NCBI RefSeq assembly: GCF_004210375.1
Contig: NC_134831.1
Span: 2,108,001 to 2,172,000, forward strand
DNA length: 64,000 nt
Source of the DNA: Tachypleus tridentatus
Lineage: Eukaryota; Arthropoda; Merostomata; Xiphosura; Limulidae
Direction: 5' to 3'
Each line of letters starts with the position of its first letter. Within the stretch, counting starts at the first letter, position 1. Of the stretch, positions 1-44,346 are shown in pieces. The notes under the pieces are model-generated. The model had not been told where the DNA came from. It searched no databases and saw nothing but the letters and a program-made list of their open reading frames with translations. The translations under genes and the position numbers were made by a program.

Positions 1-1613
1 TTTAATGGATGCAAAAGCAGAAGTGGGCTTCATAATGTCACAAAGTCAGATATGGGTTAAATAACTAAAGATAATCATATGTAATCATCCCATGTATAAT
101 GAGAAAATATACAACTTTCTATAAAAACTTTAATCTTTAATGGAGTCAACTTTCACTTGTTTTTCTCTGTTTTTTTTTTATGAAGTTTTTAGTTTTAAAT
201 TCATAAAACTGTGATGCAGAATAACTTTTAAAACTGTCCCTTTAAATTTTGAAAAATGTTTTTCAATAGAACCAACATACCTATGAGGAAGAATACGAAA
301 CTCCAAAAAACACCATGCAAGCTCACTACAACAGGTTAGAAATAGTACACACAAAGTGGTCAAAACTGTTTGATCCTACTTGAATAGTCCTCAATTTTAG
401 CAGTAACAGAGTATAACAGCTTCAGAAAAGTGTTCTGTGAAATGAACCACAAGAATCCCATGGTGTGTGTGTGTGTGTGTGTGTTTAATTGCAACTGTGC
501 ACGTCACTGTAAAAAGCCAAATTTCAACCAGATGTTAATGACACTTTTGATGATTTATCTTCACATATTCTGAAGTTGGGTTTGCATTCAAGTATTACCA
601 AAACATTTTGCTGCAAGTTTTCACACTACCACTTTGACTAAATCTGTTTAAGGTTGTTCCATTTCAAAATAGTTTCCAGTAAGAATACACTGTACATATA
701 AAAAAAGTTTTGATGTGAGTTGACTCATTATACTCTACTGATAATAATCAGAATTACCTGCCAGTCTTAAAACAAAATTAAGTCTGCTACAGAAATATAT
801 CTTTTAAGAGCACTGAATGACAATTTGTTTGCAAGATTTTATTATGAGCCTTAACTATCATTTAAAATAGCTTTATTTATTGAAAGCTAAAACCATTATT
901 TATCAGACTAGACAAAATTCATTTCTGCAGTCTGTAGAATTTAATATTCTGTATCAATGCCATTAATTTCTGAAGACTCCAAAATTATATTTTGACAATA
1001 TTTTTTAGCAGATATAATACACTGAAGAATGATAAAAAACTTCAATAAAAAGTTTTGTTAAATATAAGAAACATTCACCATAAACAATTCATTCAGTTTT
1101 TCTACTGCCAGCATTAGAATTATGTAAATAGAATTTAATTTCTTCCCAGTTATGGGAATATTAGCTATATATTTATAGATTACTTAGATGACAGAACAAA
1201 GAATATTTCAATAATGTTCTATCACCACTTAAAAAAAATTAATAAGAATCACTTATTTACATTTAACAAATATGGCAAGTCAGTAAAACAAAGTAAAACT
1301 TCCAAAGAAAATATTTTAGTGTTTTAGTTTATTTTCATAGTTTAGTATATTTCATGATCTCACGATTTGAAACTTAAACACTTTATATTAATGCATTTTT
1401 TTCTTCCTTTTTTCTGGAATATTTAACCACTTTGGAAAACTTAACTATTTCAAAATAGTTAATTATCGTACAGTTTGTAAAATATAATTAACAGCTTAAA
1501 AGTAGAAATCTAAAAGAAACTAACAATAACTTGTGCTGAGTAAATTATTAAAGCGTGTCCTGAACACACTACAAAGACCATTTCTTCTTGGCTAGATGGT
1601 TAGAGGGATAAAG
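1..1613 (-). other. RNF111 3' UTR and downstream DNA
   Basis: There is no convincing coding exon on either strand. AATAAA is read on the minus strand at 1328-1333 and again near 872-880, so polyadenylation signals are present, but the true site cannot be chosen. A (GT)11 microsatellite lies at 463-484. Confidence 0.4.
463..484. repeat. (GT)11 microsatellite
   Basis: An uninterrupted GT dinucleotide run in the region downstream of RNF111. Confidence 0.95.
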
Positions 1614-34887
<33,274 letters not shown>

Positions 34888-34899
34888 TTGAACATAAAT

Positions 34900-37590
34900 C
34901 TAAATATAAACTGGACAAACATTATATAAAAATACTTGGCACAATATTCTATTTTAAATGTTAACTTCCTTACTAATAAATTCTTTGTAAATTAATTTTA
35001 TACTTTTATATTAATTTTATCAGTAAATGTGTATTAACTTTTTTTTTCCTAGTCAGGTAACAATAGTTTATTTAAAAACATCCCAGCAAAAAGAAAGTGA
35101 CACATAGTAACAATAATGGAATGAAATCTCTAGGATAATGCATGCTATGACATTGGCAACTTACTTATTTCATTGAACACTGAAGAAGTGATATTCTACA
35201 GATACAACTACAGTGTAAGAATAGCCTACTTGGTGATTTGTATTGAAGCCTAATATTAACATTTGTTAGATCTTACAATTAATTTGCAAGATTTTCTTAT
35301 AAAATCAACATTTTAATCCTTCTTCAGCAGTTTCAAGTCTTTCCCACATTTGTTTTATCAAGCATGTACTTTCAACCATACATTACAAAGTTACTTTATT
35401 AGCCAAGTTTAATACATGTAATACAAACTTCTGATAACAGAAAGTTATCCACTCATATAAAAACTAAAATAAATCAATTTTGTAAAAAATATTGCTAATT
35501 AAATATACTTATTTTCACTTAAATATAAAGATCAGAGCACATTTTTTATTAGGTGGTTAAGCATAATGTTAAAATGTTTTTTGACCACAAAATTCTTATC
35601 TCATGAGCTTAATTTTAGGAATACAGGTTACTTTTCAAAACATCTTATACTCGTTAATCAAACCTTGTTAGGCACACCAGTAAATTCTTATAACAAAGTT
35701 GTAAATGCTATAGATACAAAAAAGTTGCTATTGTTACACAGTTTAGAGTTGTTTATTGCATATATTTAAAAAAAATATTTACATATTGTTTTCAACAACT
35801 TATTTCTATAGCACCTTATTTCATTTACTTTTGTTTAAAGATGAAATTATTTTCTCTCATACTTGGTTAAGCACTGTACATTTCCCAAAAGGTTTATACT
35901 TCTGACATCTCCCTTAATCATGCCACAGCACAATGTATTATATATATATACTAATATTTCACAGGACCATTTTTTTGTAGTTTGGATAACTATTATGACA
36001 ATATTTCCAAACTTGCTGATGAAACTATAATTCTTTAGAAAAACAATTCAGTATGTAATACTTCTATACTTTAATCTTACAGCAAGTTAATAAAATTTTC
36101 AGATCAACAATTAATCTACCATATGTGTTTGTGTCAGTATCTAATGCCAACAAAAAAAAAAAAAAAGAGAAAGAGAGAGAAAACATCTTTAGATTTCTTT
36201 GCCCTCCAGTATGAATAGAAACAAAGTCACTGTAACTATAATTCAAACTTCTTTAGAATTTCTATACTTAATGAACCAGTGAAAATATCAGTTAAAAGTG
36301 TGAACACAAGCCATGGAATAAGTACAAACAAGCTTTCAGCAAGCAGTATATTAAAACATATGAAAGTGATTACTTTTGGGCTATATGGCATTAAGCACTG
36401 AAAACCTGAAATAAGTTTTAAATATATTTTAAGATTAAGAGAGCTGTCATTTAGATCAATATCTGCATAGTATTGAGTGGCCCGTAAGTCCCTACCCATC
36501 TACATGTTATGTTGTATTCAATTACACATGCATTATAAATTTGTTGTTTTTTTTCAGAGAAATATGGCCAATGTAAGCCCATTTACACTTGAAAATGTCT
36601 CACAGAACATGGCATCACATAATATTCTGCAGCGAGAATGAGGGACAGCACACAAATACACTGGATACATAAGATATATGGATGGGTCGGGACTTATGGA
36701 CCACCCTGTAGATAGGTTATTAATTCTGTAGATATCTATATGATTTTCTCAATTTCAAACTTCATGCTAGCATTTTATCCATTTGAAAAAGGGTTTCTTC
36801 CCCAAACTTGTAGCTTAACCATACCAGATAGTAGTTTTAAAACTATAAACTTTATAAATACATGTCAACAGATACATATAAGACCTCATAATATAGTTAG
36901 ACTAAATAAAATAGAAGCTACCACCCTGTTATAGCTTTAGTAACTTGTAAACTTAGCAAATAAAATAAACATTTTGCCATGAAACATACCACAATGTAGA
37001 AGATGTAATCCTTAAAAAAACTGATACTTTGTGTTTTTCTGCAAAAAATTTGTCTTGTTTTGGTCTAACTTATGTTTTATTTAACTAATTAATTATTATC
37101 GATAATACTATTAATTAATTAGTTAACAGTTTAAGTTGTAGCTGTATCATTCTTTTTTTTAAGGAATCATAAGTTTGGTGCCTTTGTTGTGTTAGTTTTT
37201 TTTACCAATTGTTGTTTTGTAAATTAACAGTAGGAAATTCATACGTATGCGTTACCTAAATATCATTATTATTAATTAAGTCAATAACTTATACTAAATA
37301 ACTAAAAGTATAATTACCATGCTATTTAAATATATTTGGCTGATAGTGGTACATACTGTTCATTGAACAATAAATTTAATTTCTATATTCTTCTACTAGT
37401 ATAATACGTTAAAACATCAGACTATTATTGATAGTGATTCTAGTATTAGTAATACATTTAATGGTACTACTAGTATTAATACGACAAAATCGTAACTTTT
37501 ATATTCTCTTTATATGGTTTTAAATTTAAAAAATGCAACTTCGTAAAACCTAAAAACTTTACTGTAAAAATTTGCAATAGAAACTCTCAC
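34900..37590. other. Intron between non-coding exon and exon 1 of RNF111
   Basis: AT-rich. It contains a MITE (36473-36708), a TA run near 35939, and a poly-A/GA tract at 36150-36182. Nothing coding was seen. Confidence 0.4.
36473..36708. mobile_element. Mariner-type MITE
   Basis: About 236 bp between TA dinucleotides. The right end read inward is CAGGGTGGTCCATAAGTCCC and the left end TTGAGTGGCCCGTAAGTCCC; both continue with (C/G)ACCCATC- or TACCCATC-like sequence. There is no transposase. These ends resemble those of mariner-superfamily elements, and the left outermost bases have decayed. Confidence 0.7.
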
Positions 37591-37670
37591 CAATATACAA
37601 AAAATCGAATTAATTGTTGAAAATAAACAGTAACACTAGAACAAAAACTTCCTCCACCCTTCCGCCATGT
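37591..37670 (-). other. RNF111: Candidate non-coding first exon of RNF111
   Basis: Exon 1 has an acceptor 12 nt before its ATG, so an upstream non-coding exon is required. A good donor (TTG|GTGAGAG) lies at 37590 on the minus strand, just below a GC-richer, promoter-like patch. The transcription start is not determined, so the upper bound is a guess. Confidence 0.35.
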
Positions 37671-37710
37671 TACAATGAAACCCACATCTATTTCTTGACG
37701 TCACTAAGAT
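37655..37710. promoter_or_regulatory. Candidate promoter: CRE palindrome and YY1/ETS-like site
   Basis: TGACGTCA (a full CRE) lies at 37696-37703. The minus strand of 37658-37671 reads AACATGGCGGAAGG, combining a YY1-like ATGGCGG with an ETS-like CGGAAG core. Such sites are typical of TATA-less housekeeping promoters. The patch stands 5' of RNF111 and is more GC-rich than its surroundings. Function is inferred. Confidence 0.4.
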
Positions 37711-38220
37711 ACTTATTCTCGTTCCCAGTATCATTGATAATGTAATACGCCAAGGCTTTCATAAGAAACCAGTTTACAACCGTGCACTAAAATTACTATT
37801 ATATTTCATTTAGTTTTAAACTCTTTTTAGCTGTTTTAAAAAACTATCACAGCCTTTAATCTTTTTATTTTATTTTTCTATTTAATATTAATTAGCAGGT
37901 TTTGGGATGGATTGAGTAAAGGCGAGCCTGGAAGTAGAAATGTGAGTTAGTATACGGACAGAGCATTTTATTTTCCAATATTTAAATAGATTCATGCGTT
38001 ACTTACTCTTAATATTGTTCAGAAAAGACATTAAATAAAATCTGTCTAATAATCCATTGCTGTTTTATTTTCGTTATAAAAATAATCGAAAGTGGGAAAA
38101 TTATTTACATGACTAACATAGGGGATATTTACATGTTTTAGTTATTTTCTGTAACTAACTCTAAAAACGAAACAAAAAAATATTTTATGTTTCATCAGTA
38201 TAAATGTTTCGCACTAATTT
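37711..38220. other. Intergenic, upstream of RNF111
   Basis: I see no gene. The region is AT-rich and runs into a SINE at 38221. Confidence 0.4.
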
Positions 38221-38340
38221 GTTTGTTTGTAATTAAGCACAAAGCTACACAACGGGTTATCTGTGCTATGGTTACCACGGGTATTGAAACCCGGAATTAA
38301 ACGTTGTATGTCCGTAGACATACCGCTGTGCCACTGGAGG
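38221..38340 (-). repeat. SINE family B copy
   Basis: The plus strand starts GTTTGTTTGTAATTAAGCAC and ends TACCGCTGTGCCACTGGAGG, the reverse complement of a full-length tRNA-like SINE. Read in sense it begins with the A-box-like TGGCACAGCGGTA, has the B-box-like GGTTTCAATACC, and ends with GTGTAGCTTTGTGCTTAATT and a CAAA-rich tail. Confidence 0.78.
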
Positions 38341-38581
38341 TCTCTCTCTTTCTCTCTTGGATTTTGGGTATCATATGTATACCCAGGAGAATCAGGTGCT
38401 TTTTGACCTCTTTGTCCTTCCTTTACTTGTATAGTCATGCAGTGTTACTTGGTGTTAGTTACCGCTTTTGTGTCAGAGTGGGCTGAATTGCTCAGACCCT
38501 TTCCAGGGCAATGTCTATGTACTGGTATACATTTACAGATATTCTTTTGCCCTATCTAGTTTGATGATGGCCTTCCCCCCC

Positions 38582-38613
<32 letters not shown>
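38582..38613. repeat. Compound (CT)n(TA)n microsatellite
   Basis: A CT run followed by a TA run, immediately beyond the 3' end of the Jockey-like LINE. Confidence 0.85.
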
Positions 38614-38689
38614 TTACTATTATTTTATTTTATTTTATTATTATTTTCATTTATTTATTTTTATGTTTAAAATATATGTTGGTCGTGGA

Positions 38690-41600
38690 GAGGTGTTTAG
38701 GACTATCTTCACCACGTATGAGGTACCTGTCTAGTTCGCATAATAATTCAATTTTCATCCAATTTTTATCAAAATACGTTATTGTACTATGTAGAAGTCT
38801 ATCTGGTATAGTTGGTATGTGTGAGTATTTGTGTATGAATTGAGATGATGTTGCTCTGGGAACTCTGCATACTGTTGTGAGGAGTGTGTTTTGGATTGTT
38901 TGTAGCTTGGTTTTAATTGTTTTGTCACTTACAGTAATCCAAGCTGGAGCTGCATAGTCGATTACTGGTCTAATGTATGTTTTGTAAATTTTTAGTATGT
39001 TGTGTATTGATGCTCCAAAATTCTTGCCAGTTAGACTCCTTGTATAGTTGGTTCTTCGCCAGACTTTATTTTTAATTTAATTTACATGGTTAATCCATGT
39101 TAATTTTAAGCCATAAGCTAGACCTAAAAATTTTGCCGATGTGGCAGTTTGAAGTAGTGTTCCATTCATATATATTTCAGGTTGTAGTTTTTTGTATTTT
39201 GTCAATTTTATAAAAACGACAAGTTGTGTTTTTGATGTATTTATTTTTATTCTATATTTTTGACAGTACTTGCTTATTCTATTTAGTTAAGATTGTATGT
39301 TTATAGCTGCTATTGTTGGTGTTGTGGCACTTTTCCAAACTGCCACATTATTAACGAGCTGTGAGGAGAATCCATGATTAAGATCCTTCAATAGCAAATT
39401 GTTTACATACATGATGAAGAGTATAGAGCTGACCACCCTCCCAAAGGGACACCAGCTTCTGGAGTAAAGTACTCAGAAAAGGTTCCCTCTACATTTTCTA
39501 TTTTCCAAAAAGTTAGATAACCAGCTAATAATTCCACGCGGTAGTCTCATTTCTCAATGTCAAGAAAGCAGGCGACAGTGCATTGTTTTCCTGTTAAAGT
39601 TATCTGTTATCTCTTCAGTTAGTCTGACTAGCTGGTCGGTTGTTTGTCTAAATTTTCTGAATCCATTCTGTTCTTCTGGTAATCTTGATGTTATGTGGAG
39701 AGTCTGTTACTGATTATTCTCTCAAGAATTTTACCTACACAACTGGTCAGGTTGATTGGTCAGTAGTTATTGGGTTTATTTGCTGGCTTTCCTTCCTAAT
39801 GGAACATTAATATATTAGCAAGCTTCGAAGAGACTGGTATGTGTTCTGAGGATAGTGATAAGTTAAAAAGTGCTATGGTCAAAATGGTCAAACAATTTCG
39901 GAGTGCCCTTTTTTAAGAGGATGGCTTGTATCTAATCTTCACCCGGATATTTGTTTTTTGTGTTTTTTATTGCTTCAAGAAGTTCATGTATGGATATTTC
40001 TTTCGTTAGGTTCGTGTCTTCGTAGTTTGTTGTGTGTCTTGTGTTTGTCTCAGATATACTTGTTGGGAAATTGATTTAAATTGTTCTATAATTTGTGACT
40101 GTGTTATAAAAATAAGTATTCATATCTGGATTAGCATGTGTTTTAAATGTATTCTGTAGTTGGTCTTTGAAAGCTTCGGCTTTTTCTTTATTTGTGTATA
40201 CTATTGTATTATTGTGTTCAAGTGTAGGATATTTCTTTACGGCTGAATTATTGTTGGTGAGTCGTCTAAGGCGTGTCCAGAATTTTCTCGGGTCAGCTTT
40301 ATCATTTAATTTTGAGCAGAAATTATCCCATTTATCTTGTTTTTATTGTTTTATTTGTGATTTAATGTGATTTTATGTTATTTATTTGTGTTTTGGTTTC
40401 TCTATCTCTTGTTATCATGAATTGTCTTCTTAATTGTTTTCGTTTTTTGATTAGGTTTGTTATTTGAGTGTTTGGTTTCCATGTGTTATTTGTTGTTTTA
40501 TGGTTTTGTTTCGGTATTGTTTTATTGGTCACTTTCTGAAGGCACTCCGTTATTGTTTGACAGTAGTTATCCAATTCAATATGGTTTTTACTTCTTCTAT
40601 AACGTTATTAGGTAATTGATTGACTAATCCATTTTGATAGTATTGCCAGTTTGTTTTATTATAATCGAATTTTTATTTTCTGTAGGTTGTATTTTTATGG
40701 GGGGCGAGATCGAAGACACAAGATATTGGTAAGTAGTCGCTATCAATATCTTTTCCTACCAGAAATTTTATTAGCTTTTGGCTCATATTGTATGTGTTAA
40801 GACACAGGTCTTGTATGTCACTGGTGTTAGTGGCATACGCTGTGTATGTGTTATCATTTAGTAGGGCTATATTATTGTCATCTATAAATTGTAAGATATT
40901 TTATTGTTTGTATAGGTGCATCCAAAGTTAATATTTTTACTGTTGAGATCCCCAATGGCAATAATGTTATGGTTGTGGGAAAAGATGTTGTTGAGTAATG
41001 CTATGTCTATTTGCTTATGTGGTGAACAGTATATTCCTGCTATTGTCACTTTTGTTTTGTTTGTTTGCAGAATATCCGCAGTAAGATGTTCGTTGTTACT
41101 GCTCAAACTGATTTCTGTGACTGATAAATCTGTTTTATATAGCATCATTATACCTCTATTTTCATCGTTTTTGTTTATTCTCACTTTCCTTATTGTTACG
41201 TAATTTGGTATCTTTAATTTATTGTTGTTGTATATTAAAGTTTCGTTTACTATTACAATGTGGGGGTTAGTTGCTTGTATAAGGTCTTTGATTTCGTATT
41301 TCTTGGATGTTGATATATGCCACTGTGAACTTTATGTTGTCAGCAGGTGTCCCGTGAGTGTTGTTATTATGTATGGTATGTGAGGTATAATGTGTTTTTC
41401 AGGGTGTTGATTATCAAATCAATACAGTTGGTTGTTTGATTTGGTTTTGTGTATTCTATTATAAATTTTGTGATTATGTTAATCAATAGGCTTGTTTTAT
41501 CATTTGTGTTACGTTTGTTTCTAGGAGTGTGGTGTTGTTTTCTTGTGATTTTTGTGTTTGTATTGAAGTGTTATTTTCTTGTGTAATATTACTTTGTTCT

Positions 41601-41920
41601 TGCAGTTGTTGTGTTTTGTTTCCTTTTAACATTTGTGCATACGTTGTTTTAGATGTTTTGCTAACTTCTGTTGTTTGTTGCGTACTTGTGTTAGGTTGTT
41701 CCTGTTCTATCGTTGTTGTTCTTATTTGATATATACGTTGTTTTATTTGTTTGTATTTTTCGTATCTTTTGTAATTTGTTGTGTGGGTTTGTTCACAGTT
41801 ACAACATTTAGGTGCTTCTTGTTCCTTTTTGCAATGAGTTACTACAATTGCCGGAGTTTTTAATGGTAAGATTGTCACATTTAAACCACACTCTTCCTCC
41901 TTTCATGCTTTCTATGTATT
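38690..41920 (-). mobile_element. Degenerate Jockey-like LINE
   Basis: On the minus strand, in order: an ORF1 remnant with a knuckle (CCNCEQTHTTNYKRYEKYK, about 41.88-41.48 kb); an endonuclease (about 41.18-40.88 kb; IAGIYCSPH, IAIGDLNSKN); a linker typical of the clade (LIKKRKQLRRQFMITRD, about 40.4 kb); and a reverse transcriptase to about 38.75 kb (TYIRPVIDYAAPAWITVSDK near the end). It is heavily broken by stops and frameshifts. The RT catalytic box reads VNNV instead of ADDV. Its strong T-richness on the plus strand differs from the other LINE. No RNase H was seen, consistent with the Jockey group. Confidence 0.85.
40882..41878 (-). pseudogene. Jockey-like LINE: ORF1 tail and endonuclease start
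   Basis: Two open blocks. The first (41878-41483) is Thr/Gln/Lys-rich with a terminal zinc knuckle. The second (41184-40882) is the endonuclease core with GIYCSP and GDLNSKN. The stretch between them has stops. Confidence 0.7.
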
Positions 41921-42990
41921 ATCTATTGAACAAGAAGAACGATTTCCCTGCGATCGTTCCAATAGTACAACCACATCCCAGAAAACTATAAGAACTAATC
42001 TAGTGTTTTAACCTGTATTTCATCATATGGAATAGCAAGGATACTCATTTCATTCTCCAGCCACTTGAAATATGCGACTGTTTAAAACAATGTTCTGGAA
42101 ACAACTTGTACTGCTTTTACAGACAGAGATACTCCTTAATTTTGTTATGTTATGTTCCCTGCATGACTTTTGCACTGACCTTCGTGTTTTTGTATTTTCA
42201 CAAAACTTCAATCTATCTTTTTTAAGACTAAGATATACTTTATTGTAGGTCTCTTTCAGGATAGTCTTGGAGCCCAAATTTGATCAGTATTCCTTTGTTT
42301 TCCAGTGCAATTAAGAACAAGAGATATCTCTATATTGTAAATCCTCTACCTCAGTTCTGAAACTGCCTTTATAATCAGAGTATATGGATATCTTGTATCG
42401 GAAAAACTGTTTTCGTTGGCGTCGCTCTACTTATGAAACGCTATATGCAGGTTATGATTGCCACGGGACTTGCCCTTTTAATATAACCAACTTACTTAAA
42501 CAAGAATTACTTTCGTCATTTTTGTTATGTGATATCTAAATCAGGAAAGTATGACAAACAATTAAACAGTTTTTTCTATACTGTCGTAACTAAACTACGA
42601 ATTTGGTAGTTTTAGCACTTTTTGTATATAGCCTAATATCTTACATTGTTATTAAAACAACCGAAAAACTAAAAACTGTTTTCTTTCCACAAACATTTTT
42701 ACACCATATTGAGTAATGATAATCTGTAAGTTTAAGCATTTAATCAACGTTTCTTCTTCGCTAAGATGTAACTTAAAGCAAGAAATATAAATACACGATG
42801 CTCGTGACAAAGTGAAGAGTTTGGGAAAGTAAGATAAATCAATTTGATAACAACGCATTTCTTTAGCCTACATTGGCTGTTATCTAGTCATTTCTGACAA
42901 TAAGGACGACATTACAATATGGATAATTCTTTATTTTAATCACCGTTATATTTTTAATGCTACTTTGCTAAAGAAAATAAAAGTCAAACT
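41921..42990. other. Intergenic, no recognised content
   Basis: Between the Jockey-like LINE and the SINE cluster. Several short open frames on the minus strand have no family resemblance. Confidence 0.4.
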
Positions 42991-43080
42991 ATGTGTGTGT
43001 TTTTTTTTATATAGCAAAGCCACAACGGACTATCTACTGAATCCACCGTGGGGAATAGAGCTCTTGAACTGTATGAGTGG
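42991..43080 (-). repeat. SINE family C fragment (left arm of inverted pair)
   Basis: The plus strand reads ATAGCAAAGCCACAACGGAC then ATCCACCGTGGGGAATAGAG, the reverse complement of the family C tail and B-box. It faces the opposite copy at 43171. Confidence 0.6.
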
Positions 43081-43170
43081 GGAACAAGTTGAAGTAAGAG
43101 TTGTTGTTTTTTTTTTATTGAAATGTTCTCATTATTTTTTCTTGGATGGATTTCACATAAGCCTTCTTGT

Positions 43171-43287
43171 CCCTCGCTGATTCAGCGGTAAGTCTACGTT
43201 TTTACAAAGCTAAAATCAAGGGTTCGATTTCCCTCGGTGGACTTAGCAGATAGCATGATGTGGCTTTGCTCCAAGAAAAAACATAAG
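43171..43287 (+). repeat. SINE family C copy (right arm of inverted pair)
   Basis: Reads CAGCGGTAAGTCTACG (A-box region), AGGGTTCGATTTCCC (B-box), then AGCAGATAGCATGATGTGGC and TTTGC as tail. Confidence 0.7.
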
Positions 43288-43386
43288 CCTTATTTTAAAT
43301 CTCTTTGTTTAATTCAGAGATAAAAAACAAAACAAAAACATTTTAAATTAATCGAATGTTATTTGAAAGTAAAGATGTTTTATTAA

Positions 43387-43632
43387 TTGTTTGTTTTGGA
43401 ATTTCGCACAAAGCTACTCGAGGGCTATCTGTGCTAGCCGTCCCTAATTTAGCAGTCATCACCACCCACCGCCAATTCTTGGGCTACTCTTTTACCAACG
43501 AATAATGGGATTGACCGTCACATTATACGCCCCCACGGCTGGGAAGGCGAGCGTGTTTAGCGCGACGCGGGCACGAACCCGCGACCCTCGGATTACGAGT
43601 CGCACGCCTTACGCGCTTGGCCATGCCAGGCC
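43387..43632 (-). repeat. SINE family A copy
   Basis: Reverse complement of a roughly 280-bp tRNA-derived SINE. On the minus strand it starts GGCCTGGCATGGCCAAGCG, has GACTCGTAATCC (anticodon-loop region resembling tRNA-Thr CGT), B-box GGGTTCGTGCCC, and ends GTAGCTTTGTGCGAAATTCC plus AAACAAACAA. The central part has an internal deletion of about 25 nt near the CTAGCTGCC block. Confidence 0.85.
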
Positions 43633-44084
43633 TTTAGTAATTAATTAATGTTATATATGTGTATATATATTTAAAGATAAATTTATAACTTGAACAAATT
43701 CGTTTTTCAGAAAGCTAAATTCATACACGTTCTAAATTTTAGAAAACATCTACATGTGGGTATTCATATAAGAAATAACGAATCTTAATGAACGGTAGGT
43801 TTTTTGAAACGTTAATCATAGGTCTTTATTATTAAAAAAATCAAATACAATATGAGCAAAAATATTCACACATGACATTGAAAAATGATATATAAGTATA
43901 ATTTTACGAAGGTTTATATACAATGAAATAAAATTATTTTCTTTTTAGAAACAAATATAACCTGTTGAAAAGAACAGAAAAATAACCTTGATTGGATTTA
44001 ACGAAACCTAAGTTTTAGCAAAAAAATGAACACTTTTTGGAATAATTTCTGTAAATTATGAACTTTGGTTTCTGTGAGTTGTAA

Positions 44085-44090
44085 TTTATT
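44085..44090 (-). terminator. Candidate polyadenylation signal of the SLC13 gene
   Basis: AATAAA on the minus strand about 115 nt beyond the stop codon, and the first such hexamer downstream of the SLC13 coding region. Confidence 0.45.
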
Positions 44091-44205
44091 ATGCACATTT
44101 ATCGCCATGATGTTTTTTATGTGTTATTATTAATTATTTAGAAAATAACAACAAATAATTATCATCTACTACTTTACAATAACAGGTTTACGCTCAACAC
44201 ACTGA

Positions 44206-44346
44206 CTAACGCAGAACTATTTCGTAGTCCAGTGTTGAATTTGTGTTAATAGGGACGTCCATCTCGAATATAGGGTTCCCAATAGTGTGAATCATTAACA
44301 TGCTGATAGATAAACATAAAAGTTTCATAACAAAACCCGGAAGAGC
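44206..44346 (-). CDS. SLC13-like exon l (C-terminus)
   Basis: 46 codons plus TAG: ALPGFVMKLLCLSISMLMIH then TIGNPIFEMDVPIN and a short polar tail with an N-glycosylation-type NST site. It matches the last SLC13 membrane helix followed by a short extracellular end. Acceptor TTTTTTCAG. Confidence 0.88.
   Translation of the reverse strand, partial: ALPGFVMKLLCLSISMLMIHTIGNPIFEMDVPINTNSTLDYEIVLR

Noticed and set aside
40916..41863. Plus-strand open frames rich in Leu/Phe/Cys/Val
   Set aside because: They are antisense shadows of the T-rich Jockey-like LINE, whose coding sense is the minus strand.
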